Below, piece by piece: positions 42,159 through 51,197 of a stretch of 64,000 bases of DNA (positions are counted from its first letter, which is position 1; each line of letters opens with the position of its first letter). Below the pieces are notes generated by a model. It was not told the DNA's origin. It searched no databases and was given only the letters and a program-made list of their open reading frames with translations. This stretch comes from CAYMAZ01 sp964388575 (GTDB lineage Bacteria > Bacteroidota > Bacteroidia > Bacteroidales > DTU049), in NCBI GenBank assembly GCA_964388575.1, contig CAYMAZ010000016.1:1-64000 (forward strand). Reading direction: 5' to 3'. Both the position numbers and the translations under genes were made by a program.

Positions 42159-42830
42159 ATGAACAGTAACAATTTTTTTTCATGTATAAACATATCCGGA
42201 TTAATTCTCTTTCTTTTCTTATTGTCTGCCTGCAACAAGGATAAGGACGAAATAACCATTTCCGGAAGGGTTTATGATTCCGGTCTGGATCAATATTTGT
42301 CTGGTGCAACGGTCAAACTGAGCGCGAATGGCGTTCAGTCAGGCATTTATACACCCGACTTCGTCGTACTTGAAACTACGACAACAGATTCTGACGGGCG
42401 TTTTTCTTTTGTCAGAAAAAAAGACAGAAGCGACAGTTTCAGGATAACAGCATTAAAAAACCAGTATTTTACTGAAATACATGAATTTTCATCATCTGTC
42501 TTTGCATCCTCTGTTTCCTATTCAAAAGAACTGGAGATGAATCCGGAAGGATTTATCGAACTTCGGGTGTATAATGCATATCCTTCGGATGAAGATGATC
42601 AGATTATTTTTTATTTTACAAACTCTGATCTGAATTGTATAGATTGTTGCACAAACACTCCTCACACTGGAATGGGTCCCGCTTTTGACACAACCTTTAC
42701 CTGCCGGTTTTATGGAAACAAAAAAATTGTATTTATGCGGTCAGTCATCAAAGATCAGCATACAGATATTTATTTTGATTCATTATTTTGCCCGGTTTTT
42801 ACAACTGAACAATATACAATTCCCTATTGA
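42159..42830 (+). CDS. Lipoprotein with carboxypeptidase-regulatory-like domain
   Basis: About 223 residues from MNSNNFFSC; the longer frame begins inside the E1 gene. A lipobox (LLSAC) is followed by NKDKDE, an acidic patch that could direct the protein to the cell surface. Next comes a beta-sandwich domain of the CarboxypepD-regulatory type (ITISGRVYDSGLDQYLSGAT, TTTDSDGRFSFVRK) and a Cys-containing C-terminal region (LNCIDCCTNTPHTG). Binding role and partner are unknown. It starts 13 bp after the E1 gene, though a functional link is unlikely. Confidence 0.8.
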   Translation: MNSNNFFSCINISGLILFLFLLSACNKDKDEITISGRVYDSGLDQYLSGATVKLSANGVQSGIYTPDFVVLETTTTDSDGRFSFVRKKDRSDSFRITALKNQYFTEIHEFSSSVFASSVSYSKELEMNPEGFIELRVYNAYPSDEDDQIIFYFTNSDLNCIDCCTNTPHTGMGPAFDTTFTCRFYGNKKIVFMRSVIKDQHTDIYFDSLFCPVFTTEQYTIPY

Positions 42831-42859
42831 TTTGATGGGTTTTAAGCAAAGATATGTAA

Positions 42860-43585
42860 CTATCTCCTAAGTTCAAAATTCTGCCCCAGATACACCCTTC
42901 TCACATGTTCATTGGCTGCCAGTTCTTCGGCTGATCCTGAAGTGAGTACAGAACCCTCAAACAACAGATAAGCTCTGTCTGTGATGGAAAGTGTTTCATG
43001 CACATTGTGATCAGTGATCAGGACTCCAATATTTTTGTCACGCAGCTTGACAACAATATTTTGAATGTCTTCAACCGCAATTGGGTCAACACCGGCAAAA
43101 GGTTCATCAAGCAGGATAAATTTCGGATCAACAGCGAGACTTCTGGCAATTTCAGTTCGTCTTCTTTCTCCTCCGGAAAGCCTGTTTCCAAGGCTTTTTC
43201 GAATTTTCTGAAGACCGAATTCATCAAGCAGGGATTCTAGTTTGTCCTGTTGCTCTTTTTTTGATAAACGTGTAAATTCAAGAACTGCTTTGATATTGTC
43301 TTCAACACTGAGCTGCCTGAAAACAGAAGCTTCCTGTGCCAGATATCCCACCCCCATTTGTGCACGTCTATACATTGGTGTTTCTGTAATTTTCTCATTG
43401 TCAAGAAAAACTTCTCCTTCATTCGGTTTGATCAAGCCGACAATGATGTAAAAAGAAGTCGTTTTTCCGGCACCATTGGGACCAAGAAGTCCGACAATTT
43501 CACCCCGGTTGACCTCAATGCTTACTTTGTTGACTACCGTACGTCCTTTGTATCTTTTAACAATGTTTTCTGTCCGGAGTTTCAT
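42860..43585 (-). CDS. lptB: LPS export ABC transporter ATP-binding protein
   Basis: 241 residues, typical LptB. Walker A GPNGAGKTT, signature LSGGERRRTEIA and Walker B FILLDEPFAGVDP are all intact, with the LptB-specific GVGYLAQEASVFRQLSVEDN. It drives LptFG to move lipopolysaccharide from the inner membrane to the LptC/A bridge. No other lpt gene is adjacent, as is common. Two TATTTTTG-type -7 elements occur upstream on the minus strand at 43684-43677 and 43693-43686. Confidence 0.95.
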   Translation of the reverse strand: MKLRTENIVKRYKGRTVVNKVSIEVNRGEIVGLLGPNGAGKTTSFYIIVGLIKPNEGEVFLDNEKITETPMYRRAQMGVGYLAQEASVFRQLSVEDNIKAVLEFTRLSKKEQQDKLESLLDEFGLQKIRKSLGNRLSGGERRRTEIARSLAVDPKFILLDEPFAGVDPIAVEDIQNIVVKLRDKNIGVLITDHNVHETLSITDRAYLLFEGSVLTSGSAEELAANEHVRRVYLGQNFELRR

Positions 43586-44014
43586 AGTTGTAGTGTAATC
43601 TGTATTTACCTGAACAGTGTGTTTTTTTTCAACAATTTTCAGATAAATGAACGTTGTTCTTTCACCTTTAATTTTGCAAAAATATCAAAAATAAACGCTT
43701 TGATCACATTCGGGTACATTTTTTTGGTGAAGTGTAATGTGATCATAAGGATGAATGATGTTGCATTTCTTTTTCAGAAAAGAGATGTCATTGTATTGAA
43801 AGGGAGAATTCAATATGCAGAACCGGATCAGATGGGGTATACAATTTTTTTCCACAAACAAATGTTATGTAAAAGAAACTTAAACAGTAATTTTTGGACT
43901 AAAAGTGATAAAAAAATTTTTTTATAATTAAATATTAAATTAAGTTTGCAATAATGAATAATAAACTTCTATTTTTGCAGGTCAGTTTTTAAATGAATAA
44001 ACGCATAATTTCAA
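43586..44014. other. Divergent intergenic region between lptB and recQ
   Basis: Contains minus-strand -7 elements for lptB (near 43677-43693) and the recQ promoter (43945-43977). Open frames through the middle have no family features. Nothing else was seen. Confidence 0.6.
43945..43977 (+). promoter_or_regulatory. Promoter of recQ
   Basis: TTTG at 43945-43948, 21-bp spacer, TATTTTTG at 43970-43977; ATG 44015 follows after about 37 bp. Confidence 0.65.
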
Positions 44015-46219
44015 ATGCCCAAAGTGAAAGATATTAATTTGCAGGAAGTGCTGAAGAAGGTTTTTGGTTTTGATAAGTTCAAAGATAATCAGGAACATAT
44101 CATAAAAAACCTGTTGGATGGCAAGGACACATTTGTTATTATGCCCACCGGAGGTGGAAAATCCATGTGCTATCAGTTGCCTGCACTGATGAGTCCCGGT
44201 GTTGCAATCATCATTTCTCCTCTCATCGCATTGATGAAAAACCAGGTTGATTCCATCCGGAACTTCGGAACAGAAACAGGAATTGCTCATGTACTGAACT
44301 CTTCACTTTCACGGGGGGAAATTGCACAGGTTAAAGAAGATTTGCTTTCAGGAAAAACAAAATTATTGTATCTGGCCCCTGAATCCTTAAACAAAGAGGA
44401 CAATATTTTATTTTTGCGTGATATTGAAATTTCCTTTTACGCAGTTGATGAAGCACATTGTATTTCTGAATGGGGGCATGATTTCAGGCCTGAATACAGA
44501 CGTATACGGCCAATTATTGAGACCATCGGAAAGAATGTGCCAATTATTGCCCTTACTGCAACGGCCACACCCAAAGTGCAACAGGATATTATCAAGACAT
44601 TACAGATGCAAAACGCTGCTTGCTTTTTGTCATCGTTTAACCGACCCAACCTGTATTATGAAGTTCGTCCAAAAACGACAGACGTATTTAAGGAAATTTT
44701 AAAATTCGTCAGAGCAAACTCTGGAAAATCAGGGATCATTTATTGTCTGAGCCGAAAAAAAGTTGAAGAAATTGCTCAGGCACTTCAGGTAAACGGTGTC
44801 AGAGCTATTCCCTACCATGCTGGTTTGGATGCAAAAACAAGAAAAATGCATCAGGATATGTTTCTGATGGAAGAATTTGAGGTCATTGTTGCAACCATCG
44901 CATTTGGCATGGGTATAGACAAGCCCGATGTCAGGTTTATTATACATCATGATATGCCTAAGAGCCTCGAAGGATATTATCAGGAAACCGGACGAGCTGG
45001 ACGTGACGGAGGGGAGGGGAAATGTCTCGGGTTTTTCAGCATCGATGATATTCATAAAATTGAAAAATTTGGAAAAAACAAACCCGTTGCTGAGCAGGAA
45101 ATTGCCCTGCAACTTCTACAGGAAGTGATTGCGTATTCAGAATCATCTGTATGCCGGCGCAAGCAACTTCTGCATTATTTCGGAGAAACGTATGAAGCCG
45201 AAAATTGTTCAACCTGTGATAATTGCCTACATCCGAAGATGAAATTTGAAGCCAAGGAACATGTACTGACAGTGCTCAGTGCTGTTAAAGAGACAAAACA
45301 GCAGTTTAAAGCCAAACAACTTATCAGTATTCTCACCGGAAAAGTTACCGGAACGTTGAAAAACCAGAAAGTACTGTCATATGAGTGCTTTGAATCTGGA
45401 ATGGATTATGATGACAAGTTTTGGAATGCCATCATCAGACAAATGCTGATTCAGAAATTACTTCAAAAGGACATTGAAAACTACGGTGTTATTAAAATGA
45501 CACCTCATGGTGAACAGTTTCTGAAAAACCCAGTGGAAATTCAAATGACCAAAGATCATGATTATGACTCTGATGGTGATGATGACGATTTCATCAATTC
45601 TGGGGCAATGCAGAAAGGCAGTGGCACCGATAAAATGTTGTTTTCTCTGCTGAAAGATCTAACAAAAGAAATTGCACGAAAGGAAAAACTTCCGCCATTT
45701 GTAATTTTTCAGGATCCGTCATTGGAAGATATGGCAATTCAGTATCCAATTACACTTGAGGAAATGAAGAATATTTCAGGAGTTGGCGTTGGAAAAGCCC
45801 AGAAGTACGGACAACCATTTGTAGAACTGATTAAAAAATATGTTGATGAGAATGAAATAACCAGACCAAATGATGTGGTCGTCAAATCAGTCATAAATAA
45901 GTCGGGACTGAAAGTCTATATCATTCAGGCAATAGACAGAAAGATTCCACTTGAACAGATTGCAGTTGCCAAAACGTTGACAATGGATGAACTACTTGAT
46001 GAAATTGAACGCATCGTTTCAAGCGGAACGAAAGTAAACCTGAATTACTATATTGATGAATATATTGATGAGTACCATCAACAGGAGATTCATGATTATT
46101 TTTCCACAGCAGAGACAGACTCAATTGATGAGGCCCTTTTGAGTCTCGGGGAAAATGAATTTACAGAACAGGAAGTTAGACTTATGAGAATTAAATTTAT
46201 GTCCGATCTCGGAAATTAA
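44015..46219 (+). CDS. recQ: ATP-dependent DNA helicase RecQ
   Basis: 734 residues. SF2 helicase core with motif I TGGGKSMCYQLPA, motif II DEAHCISEWGHDFRPEYR, and motif VI QETGRAGRDG; a zinc-binding RQC subdomain (CRRKQLLHYFGE, CSTCDNC), winged helix, HRDC domain (about 540-615) and a C-terminal helix-turn-helix tail (about 630-734). Unwinds DNA 3' to 5' in recombination and fork repair. First of a run with the OmpH-like and MORN-like genes, which may just be readthrough neighbours. Confidence 0.95.
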   Translation: MPKVKDINLQEVLKKVFGFDKFKDNQEHIIKNLLDGKDTFVIMPTGGGKSMCYQLPALMSPGVAIIISPLIALMKNQVDSIRNFGTETGIAHVLNSSLSRGEIAQVKEDLLSGKTKLLYLAPESLNKEDNILFLRDIEISFYAVDEAHCISEWGHDFRPEYRRIRPIIETIGKNVPIIALTATATPKVQQDIIKTLQMQNAACFLSSFNRPNLYYEVRPKTTDVFKEILKFVRANSGKSGIIYCLSRKKVEEIAQALQVNGVRAIPYHAGLDAKTRKMHQDMFLMEEFEVIVATIAFGMGIDKPDVRFIIHHDMPKSLEGYYQETGRAGRDGGEGKCLGFFSIDDIHKIEKFGKNKPVAEQEIALQLLQEVIAYSESSVCRRKQLLHYFGETYEAENCSTCDNCLHPKMKFEAKEHVLTVLSAVKETKQQFKAKQLISILTGKVTGTLKNQKVLSYECFESGMDYDDKFWNAIIRQMLIQKLLQKDIENYGVIKMTPHGEQFLKNPVEIQMTKDHDYDSDGDDDDFINSGAMQKGSGTDKMLFSLLKDLTKEIARKEKLPPFVIFQDPSLEDMAIQYPITLEEMKNISGVGVGKAQKYGQPFVELIKKYVDENEITRPNDVVVKSVINKSGLKVYIIQAIDRKIPLEQIAVAKTLTMDELLDEIERIVSSGTKVNLNYYIDEYIDEYHQQEIHDYFSTAETDSIDEALLSLGENEFTEQEVRLMRIKFMSDLGN

Positions 46220-46233
46220 ATAAACATAACATT

Positions 46234-46896
46234 ATGAATGAAAACGAAACCATGATCATGGATGATAATTCATTGAAATCAAAGCCTGAATTAAAAAAAA
46301 GTAATTTGCAGATGATCATCAACATTGTTCTTTTTGCAGGATTAGCAATTTGTCTGATATTATTACTGCTTCAAAAATCTGATGTAACAACCGACAACAA
46401 GCCAATTTCAGGATTAAATATTGCATTTATTGACTCAGACACATTGATGTCGCATTATGATCTTTTTCAGGATGTGAAAACAGAGCTGGAAGCTGAAACT
46501 CTGAAACTCAGACAGGATCTGGAAAAAAGAGAAAAGTCACTGCAGAGTCAGTTTCAGAGTTATCAAAGTCGTGTTCAGGCCGGAACGATCAGTTATGATG
46601 ATGCAAGAAAAACGGAAGAGAATCTGGCACGCCAGCAACAGGAACTTATTACACTCGGAGAAGATTATACAAATCAGATCTCCCTGAAAGAATATGAAAT
46701 GTCAGTTAGGGTTTTTGATTCCTTAAAGGTTGTGCTTGAACTGATCAACGAGAATCAACAGTATGATTTTATTCTCGGGTATACTCCGGGAGCAGGTATA
46801 TTGTATGCCAACCCTGCACTTGAAATCACTGAAATGGTCGTTGGAATTTTAAACGAACGATATAACTCAAGCAGAAAAAGTACGGATAATGAGTAA
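46234..46896 (+). CDS. OmpH/Skp-family periplasmic chaperone-like protein, membrane-anchored
   Basis: 220 residues. An N-terminal cytoplasmic tail of about 27 residues precedes one hydrophobic helix (MIINIVLFAGLAICLILLLL) without an obvious cleavage site. The rest is an OmpH/Skp domain: IAFIDSDTLMSHYDLFQDVK, then a long coiled coil (about 90-150), and a C-terminal strand pair (DFILGYTPGAGILYANPALEIT). Skp chaperones outer membrane proteins in the periplasm; this one appears anchored to the inner membrane. The end overlaps the next gene by 8 bp. Confidence 0.88.
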   Translation: MNENETMIMDDNSLKSKPELKKSNLQMIINIVLFAGLAICLILLLLQKSDVTTDNKPISGLNIAFIDSDTLMSHYDLFQDVKTELEAETLKLRQDLEKREKSLQSQFQSYQSRVQAGTISYDDARKTEENLARQQQELITLGEDYTNQISLKEYEMSVRVFDSLKVVLELINENQQYDFILGYTPGAGILYANPALEITEMVVGILNERYNSSRKSTDNE

Positions 46897-47323
46897 GAGA
46901 CTGGTTATGAGCAGATTGCTGTTCGTATTACTTGTATTTCTGTTTTCCTGTGGTGCAGACCCAGATATGCGGGTTGTTGAGGAATCCTGGCCAAACGGTC
47001 GTGAAAAAAAAGTAAGCTTTTACAAAAATAAAGGTGTTCAAAAAGAATTAGTCCGTGAAATTTTTTATTATGAAAGTGGACAAAAGGAAGTGGAAGGAGA
47101 ATTTAAAAAGGGTGAACGTCACGGAAAATGGACATATTGGTACGAAAACGGTAATAAGTGGAGTGAAGGAGAGTTTAAAAACGGTTTGTCGCATGGATTT
47201 CGAAAGGTTTATCATTCGAATGGTAAATTGTTTTATGAAGGGAAATTCAAAAACGATGTACCATTTGGAACCTGGAAGTTTTTTGACGAAGAAGGTCGCT
47301 TCATAAAAGAAGAAAACTACTAA
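46889..47323 (+). CDS. MORN/YwqK-like repeat lipoprotein
   Basis: 144 residues with a lipobox (VFLFSC) and three to four antitoxin-YwqK/MORN-like repeats of about 23 residues, for example YYESGQKEVEGEFKKGERHG, YENGNKWSEGEFKNGLSHG and YHSNGKLFYEGKFKNDVPFG. These repeats form flat beta hairpin stacks; function is usually unknown. The start overlaps the OmpH-like gene by 8 bp, and a later Met (MSRLLFVLL) could also initiate. It converges with rnpA, the two stops overlapping by 4 bp. Confidence 0.85.
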   Translation: MSKRLVMSRLLFVLLVFLFSCGADPDMRVVEESWPNGREKKVSFYKNKGVQKELVREIFYYESGQKEVEGEFKKGERHGKWTYWYENGNKWSEGEFKNGLSHGFRKVYHSNGKLFYEGKFKNDVPFGTWKFFDEEGRFIKEENY

Positions 47324-47715
47324 TTTTCATCAGAAATTAACGCTTCAATTTTTTTGAAGATTTTGAACATTGCCTGTTCAATGACATTGTAGTCCAGTTC
47401 TTTGTCGTGAATATATATGAAGCCAGCAAGAATTGATTTTCCAGCCGTTGAAAGTTTGTCAGAAAGTATTTGGTGGTTTAACCTGAAAGCTTCTCTTGTT
47501 CTGCGTTTGATCGTATTACGTGTAACCGCAAGCTTATGTTTGTTTTTGGGAACAGTAATCAGAACTTTCAGAGGGACGTCTTTTGTTTTGGCATTAGCAA
47601 TGACCACCTTAAAGGGAAAGACCAGAAAAGCATGTCCCTGATCAAATAAAAATTGAACATCATGTGTTAAATAGACACGATGTTTTTTTGGAAATCTGAA
47701 CCCGAAAACTGACAA
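47320..47715 (-). CDS. rnpA: Ribonuclease P protein component
   Basis: 131 residues with the RNR signature in AVTRNTIKRRTREAFR and the beta strand LKVLITVPKN. Binds the RNase P RNA for tRNA 5' maturation. No ATG fits the N-terminus: the frame starts with TTG at 47715, only 2 bp after the hemD stop (TAACATTG), so translation is probably coupled to hemD. The hemD-rnpA order is familiar in Bacteroidota. Confidence 0.93.
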   Translation of the reverse strand: MSVFGFRFPKKHRVYLTHDVQFLFDQGHAFLVFPFKVVIANAKTKDVPLKVLITVPKNKHKLAVTRNTIKRRTREAFRLNHQILSDKLSTAGKSILAGFIYIHDKELDYNVIEQAMFKIFKKIEALISDEN

Positions 47716-47717
47716 TG

Positions 47718-48479
47718 TTATTTCTTTTTGTTCAATTTTGTAATAAAGTCATCAATGGCCATGATGATTGATGGAAACTGTTCTGTCGGAGCAATAACAT
47801 GTTGGGTTAATTCTGCTTCAGCAATAGCCTGAGCTGTTTGCTCTCCAAAGGCAGCTATAATCTGGGTTTCCTGCTTATAATCTGGGAAATTCTCAATCAA
47901 TGATTTGATTCCTGCAGGGCTGAATAAAACAAGCATGTCATATTTAGTTATGTCCAGATCATTAAATTCTTCTCTAACAGGTCTGAAAAAGACAGCCTTT
48001 TGAATTGTGAAACTCTTTTCAATCAGAAAATTTGAAAGATTGTCATTGTTTTCGTCTGAGCAGGGAAGTAAAAAAGCATCCTTATCATGCTTCCTCATCA
48101 GTTCTGCCAGTTCTTCAGGATTATTGTTGCAAAAGAAGATTTTTCTCTTTCTAAACTGAATGTATTTTTGAAGGTAAAGTGCAATTGTTTCAGACAAACA
48201 AAAGTATTTTGTAGCATCAGGTGGACTGTATCTCATGTCTTTACACATGCTGAAATAGTGATCAACGGCCTGTCGACTTGTGAAAATGATTGAAGGATAT
48301 TCGTGAAGATAAATTTTATTCTCACGAAATTCTCTGGATGATAACCTTTCAATCCTGAAAAATTTTCGATAATCAATTTTCAGATTAAACTTCTTTGCAA
48401 GCTCAAAAAACGGAGATTTCTCAGGGTCTGTTGGTTGAGGTTGAGATACAAGCACAGTTTTTATTTTCAATTTGCTCAT
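47718..48479 (-). CDS. hemD: Uroporphyrinogen-III synthase
   Basis: 253 residues, weakly conserved like all HemD proteins, but with the two-domain alternating pattern and the recognisable IIFTSRQAVDHYF, DMLVLFSPAGIKSLIENF and IAAFGEQTAQAI. Cyclises hydroxymethylbilane to uroporphyrinogen III in tetrapyrrole synthesis. The context DUF4271-hemD-rnpA on the minus strand, well known in Bacteroidota, supports the call. Confidence 0.88.
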   Translation of the reverse strand: MSKLKIKTVLVSQPQPTDPEKSPFFELAKKFNLKIDYRKFFRIERLSSREFRENKIYLHEYPSIIFTSRQAVDHYFSMCKDMRYSPPDATKYFCLSETIALYLQKYIQFRKRKIFFCNNNPEELAELMRKHDKDAFLLPCSDENNDNLSNFLIEKSFTIQKAVFFRPVREEFNDLDITKYDMLVLFSPAGIKSLIENFPDYKQETQIIAAFGEQTAQAIAEAELTQHVIAPTEQFPSIIMAIDDFITKLNKKK

Positions 48480-48526
48480 TTTTGAATGAATGAGGGGATT
48501 AAAGTTGGTTAGCTAATCATTGATTG

Positions 48527-49381
48527 TCAAAAAGATACCAATTTTATTAACAGAAGAATCGGTACAATTTCGACGGTGCAAAAGTACAAAAAAAAGTAAT
48601 ATGCACGATATTGTTTGAGTGTTTTTGCTGAAATAAATGCTTTAACAATCCTGATTCCTTCAGTCAAAACAGCCATGGGAATGATGGAGTAGTACAGTTG
48701 ATTATTTGGAAAATAGATACTTAAGGGCAGTACAATCATTAAACCAAAAAGCAAAAATGTATAGTGTACCTGAATATTCCTTATCTGCTCTTCAACAGCT
48801 GATTTTGAATTGAAAACAGAAGCTGAGAATATCATCAGACCATGCCGGATAGCAATGTACAGGATAATGGCTGATAAAATAATCCCATAGCGGAACAACA
48901 GAAAAACATAATCAGAACCTGAATATTTCTGAATCAGAAAATCTGTAGCCAGTGCAAAAATCAGAATATAAGCTGGTGTCGTAAGAAAAAACATATTGTG
49001 TAGCAAACTTCCTGTATCTCTGAGCCACAACCGGAACTTTGTAAATGAAATAAGGGATTCATAAAATTGTTTCAGAGATTTCCAGTAAAGTATTTTAACT
49101 AAAAGAATCAGTAACAGTGCAATTGTTAGTAAAATAAACGGAAAGAAATTTTGACTGTCGGTTCTCTTGACAAATTGCTTTTCAAGCCCCTGATTTCGAG
49201 TAAGGTATTTAATGTACAATTTTTCAGAGTGATCAATACTGACACTTTCAGTATCCTGATCAGTCAGAGGTTGTATGTTGAAAATAAATTCATCCGGAAC
49301 CAAGTCTTCAGACTGTTTCATTTTCCTGAGTGTAGACTCAGGGACAGAATCGGGAAGAATAAATTGATATTGTGAAGCCAT
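48527..49381 (-). CDS. DUF4271 integral membrane protein
   Basis: 284 residues. An extended N-terminal segment of about 75 residues is followed by about six to seven membrane helices (for example FFPFILLTIALLLILLVKIL and FLLFGLMIVLPLSIYF). It matches the DUF4271 family, which in Bacteroidota is encoded immediately upstream of hemD; its function is unknown. Upstream is a TAATTTTG -7 element at 49406-49399 (minus strand). Confidence 0.85.
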   Translation of the reverse strand: MASQYQFILPDSVPESTLRKMKQSEDLVPDEFIFNIQPLTDQDTESVSIDHSEKLYIKYLTRNQGLEKQFVKRTDSQNFFPFILLTIALLLILLVKILYWKSLKQFYESLISFTKFRLWLRDTGSLLHNMFFLTTPAYILIFALATDFLIQKYSGSDYVFLLFRYGIILSAIILYIAIRHGLMIFSASVFNSKSAVEEQIRNIQVHYTFLLFGLMIVLPLSIYFPNNQLYYSIIPMAVLTEGIRIVKAFISAKTLKQYRAYYFFLYFCTVEIVPILLLIKLVSF

Positions 49382-49549
49382 GGAGTACTCAGATGTTGCA
49401 AAATTAAAGAATTATTGGCATTTTAAATGATGGCATCATTTGATATTCTGATAAAATGCAAGAACTTCTCACAGATAAAATTCGTTAAAATTGATGCAGA
49501 ACCGGATAAAAAAAATATGTAAGTTTGAAATCCAAAAAAAACAGGTTAT

Positions 49550-51145
49550 ATGGCATCATCCAGAAAATTTCCACACACATGGCTGATCATCTTTATTCTG
49601 ATCGTGATTTCTGCCACTCTCACATGGTTTATTCCGGGAGGAGAATACGTTGAAATTGACACACCGGAAGGAAAGGAGTTGCAATACCAGGGAGTCGACA
49701 GTCAGGTACAGACTTGGGAAATTTTTTCTGCTTTTTTCAAAGGTTTCAACAAACAAAGCGGGATCATCATTTTTATTTTGATGATTGGAGGTGCATTTTG
49801 GATTATGAATCACTCAAAAGCCATTGATGTGGGTATCATGTCATTTCTAAGAAGAGCACGAAAATGGGAAAGAATCAGATTTTTAAAAAAACTTGGTGTC
49901 GACAATATCATTATGTCAATGATTATGCTTGTTTTCGGAATTTTTGGAGCTGTTTTTGGAATGAGTGAAGAAACAATTGCATTTGTAATTATCCTCGTTC
50001 CCCTGGCTATTTCCATGGGATATGACTCTGTTGTCGGGGTCTGTCTGGTTTATGTTGCCGCACATGTGGGGTTTGCCGGTGCAATCTTGAATCCATTTAC
50101 AATAGGAATCGCTCAGGGATTGGCCAATGTTCCACTGTTTTCAGGTTTTGAATACAGAATATTCTGTTTTCTTGTGTTGATGACACTTACGATCGTTTGG
50201 ATTTTAATTTATGCCCGAAAAATTAAAAGAAATCCACAAAAATCAATCATGTATGAAGAAGATGAATACTGGCGTAAACGTGAAACTGTTAACACTGATC
50301 AGTTCAAATATGAAACAACAGCTGCTTCCTGGGTTGTTTATCTTTTGATTCAGATTGTTTTGATTGTTTTTGCTATTATATATCCAGACACAACACTTTC
50401 TATCGGAGATCCTGATGCTGCTGATTCTCTGAAACTACATTTCCCTGCAATTCCGCTTCTTGCAGGATTGTTTATTACAAGTATCCCATTGTTGCGAAAA
50501 TCCTATCACTTTTTTATTCTGAATATTCTGTTTTTTACTATTTTGTTTCTAATTGTGGGTGTCATGGGATATCAATGGTACATTATGGAAATTGCAACGT
50601 TGTTTTTTGCAATGGGAATCGCTTCGGGAATTGCAATGAACAAATCAGGCAATGGGATTGTCAGACTTTTTATTGAGGGGGCAGCCGATATTTTACCTGC
50701 AGCAATGGTTGTGGGTCTTGCAGGAGGAATTATTGTGATTTTGGAAGACGGAAGAATCATTGCAACACTGCTTTACAAAATGGCATCCATCATGGATGGG
50801 ACAGGTCAGGTGGCAAGTGTGGGGGCAATGTATGTTATACAGGCTGTCATTAATGTTGTTATTCCCAGTGGTTCAGCCAAAGCAGCATTAACAATGCCGA
50901 TCATGGCTCCTTTTTCTGATCTTATCGGCTTATCAAGACAGGCAACCATTGTTGCTTTTCAGTTTGGCGACGGATTTACAAATATGATTACACCAACTTC
51001 TGGTGTGCTGATCGGAGCCCTCGGTATTGCCCGAATTCCTTTTCATAAGTGGTTCAGATGGGTGGTTCCTTTTGTCATTACTTTGCTGATCCTTGGTTTT
51101 TTGCTGCTTTTGCCAACTGTATTGATGGAACTTCCTGGTTTTTAA
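49550..51145 (+). CDS. YfcC-family (DcuC/ArcD-like) inner membrane transporter
   Basis: 531 residues with about 12 membrane helices and the conserved pieces FPHTWLIIFILIVISATLTW, GGEYV, FGMSEETIAF and NVVIPSGSAKAALTMPI followed by GDGFTNMITPTSG, characteristic of the YfcC/C4-dicarboxylate anaerobic carrier superfamily. Candidate substrates are amino acids, peptides or dicarboxylates; the sequence does not decide. A TAAGTTTG -7 element lies at 49520-49527. Nothing around it suggests a metabolic pathway. Confidence 0.88.
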   Translation: MASSRKFPHTWLIIFILIVISATLTWFIPGGEYVEIDTPEGKELQYQGVDSQVQTWEIFSAFFKGFNKQSGIIIFILMIGGAFWIMNHSKAIDVGIMSFLRRARKWERIRFLKKLGVDNIIMSMIMLVFGIFGAVFGMSEETIAFVIILVPLAISMGYDSVVGVCLVYVAAHVGFAGAILNPFTIGIAQGLANVPLFSGFEYRIFCFLVLMTLTIVWILIYARKIKRNPQKSIMYEEDEYWRKRETVNTDQFKYETTAASWVVYLLIQIVLIVFAIIYPDTTLSIGDPDAADSLKLHFPAIPLLAGLFITSIPLLRKSYHFFILNILFFTILFLIVGVMGYQWYIMEIATLFFAMGIASGIAMNKSGNGIVRLFIEGAADILPAAMVVGLAGGIIVILEDGRIIATLLYKMASIMDGTGQVASVGAMYVIQAVINVVIPSGSAKAALTMPIMAPFSDLIGLSRQATIVAFQFGDGFTNMITPTSGVLIGALGIARIPFHKWFRWVVPFVITLLILGFLLLLPTVLMELPGF

Positions 51146-51197
51146 TGAATTATTTAGTCTTAATACAATACAATTAAAATTGAGAAGAGGAAGTGTA

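Noticed and set aside
43358..43927. 189-codon plus-strand frame antisense to lptB
   Set aside because: Largely antisense to lptB and its promoter region; Phe/Asn-rich with no domain; a shadow frame.
46889..47323. Toxin-antitoxin pair with the YwqK-like repeats
   Set aside because: The lipobox and lack of a toxin neighbour make it a repeat lipoprotein, not an antitoxin.
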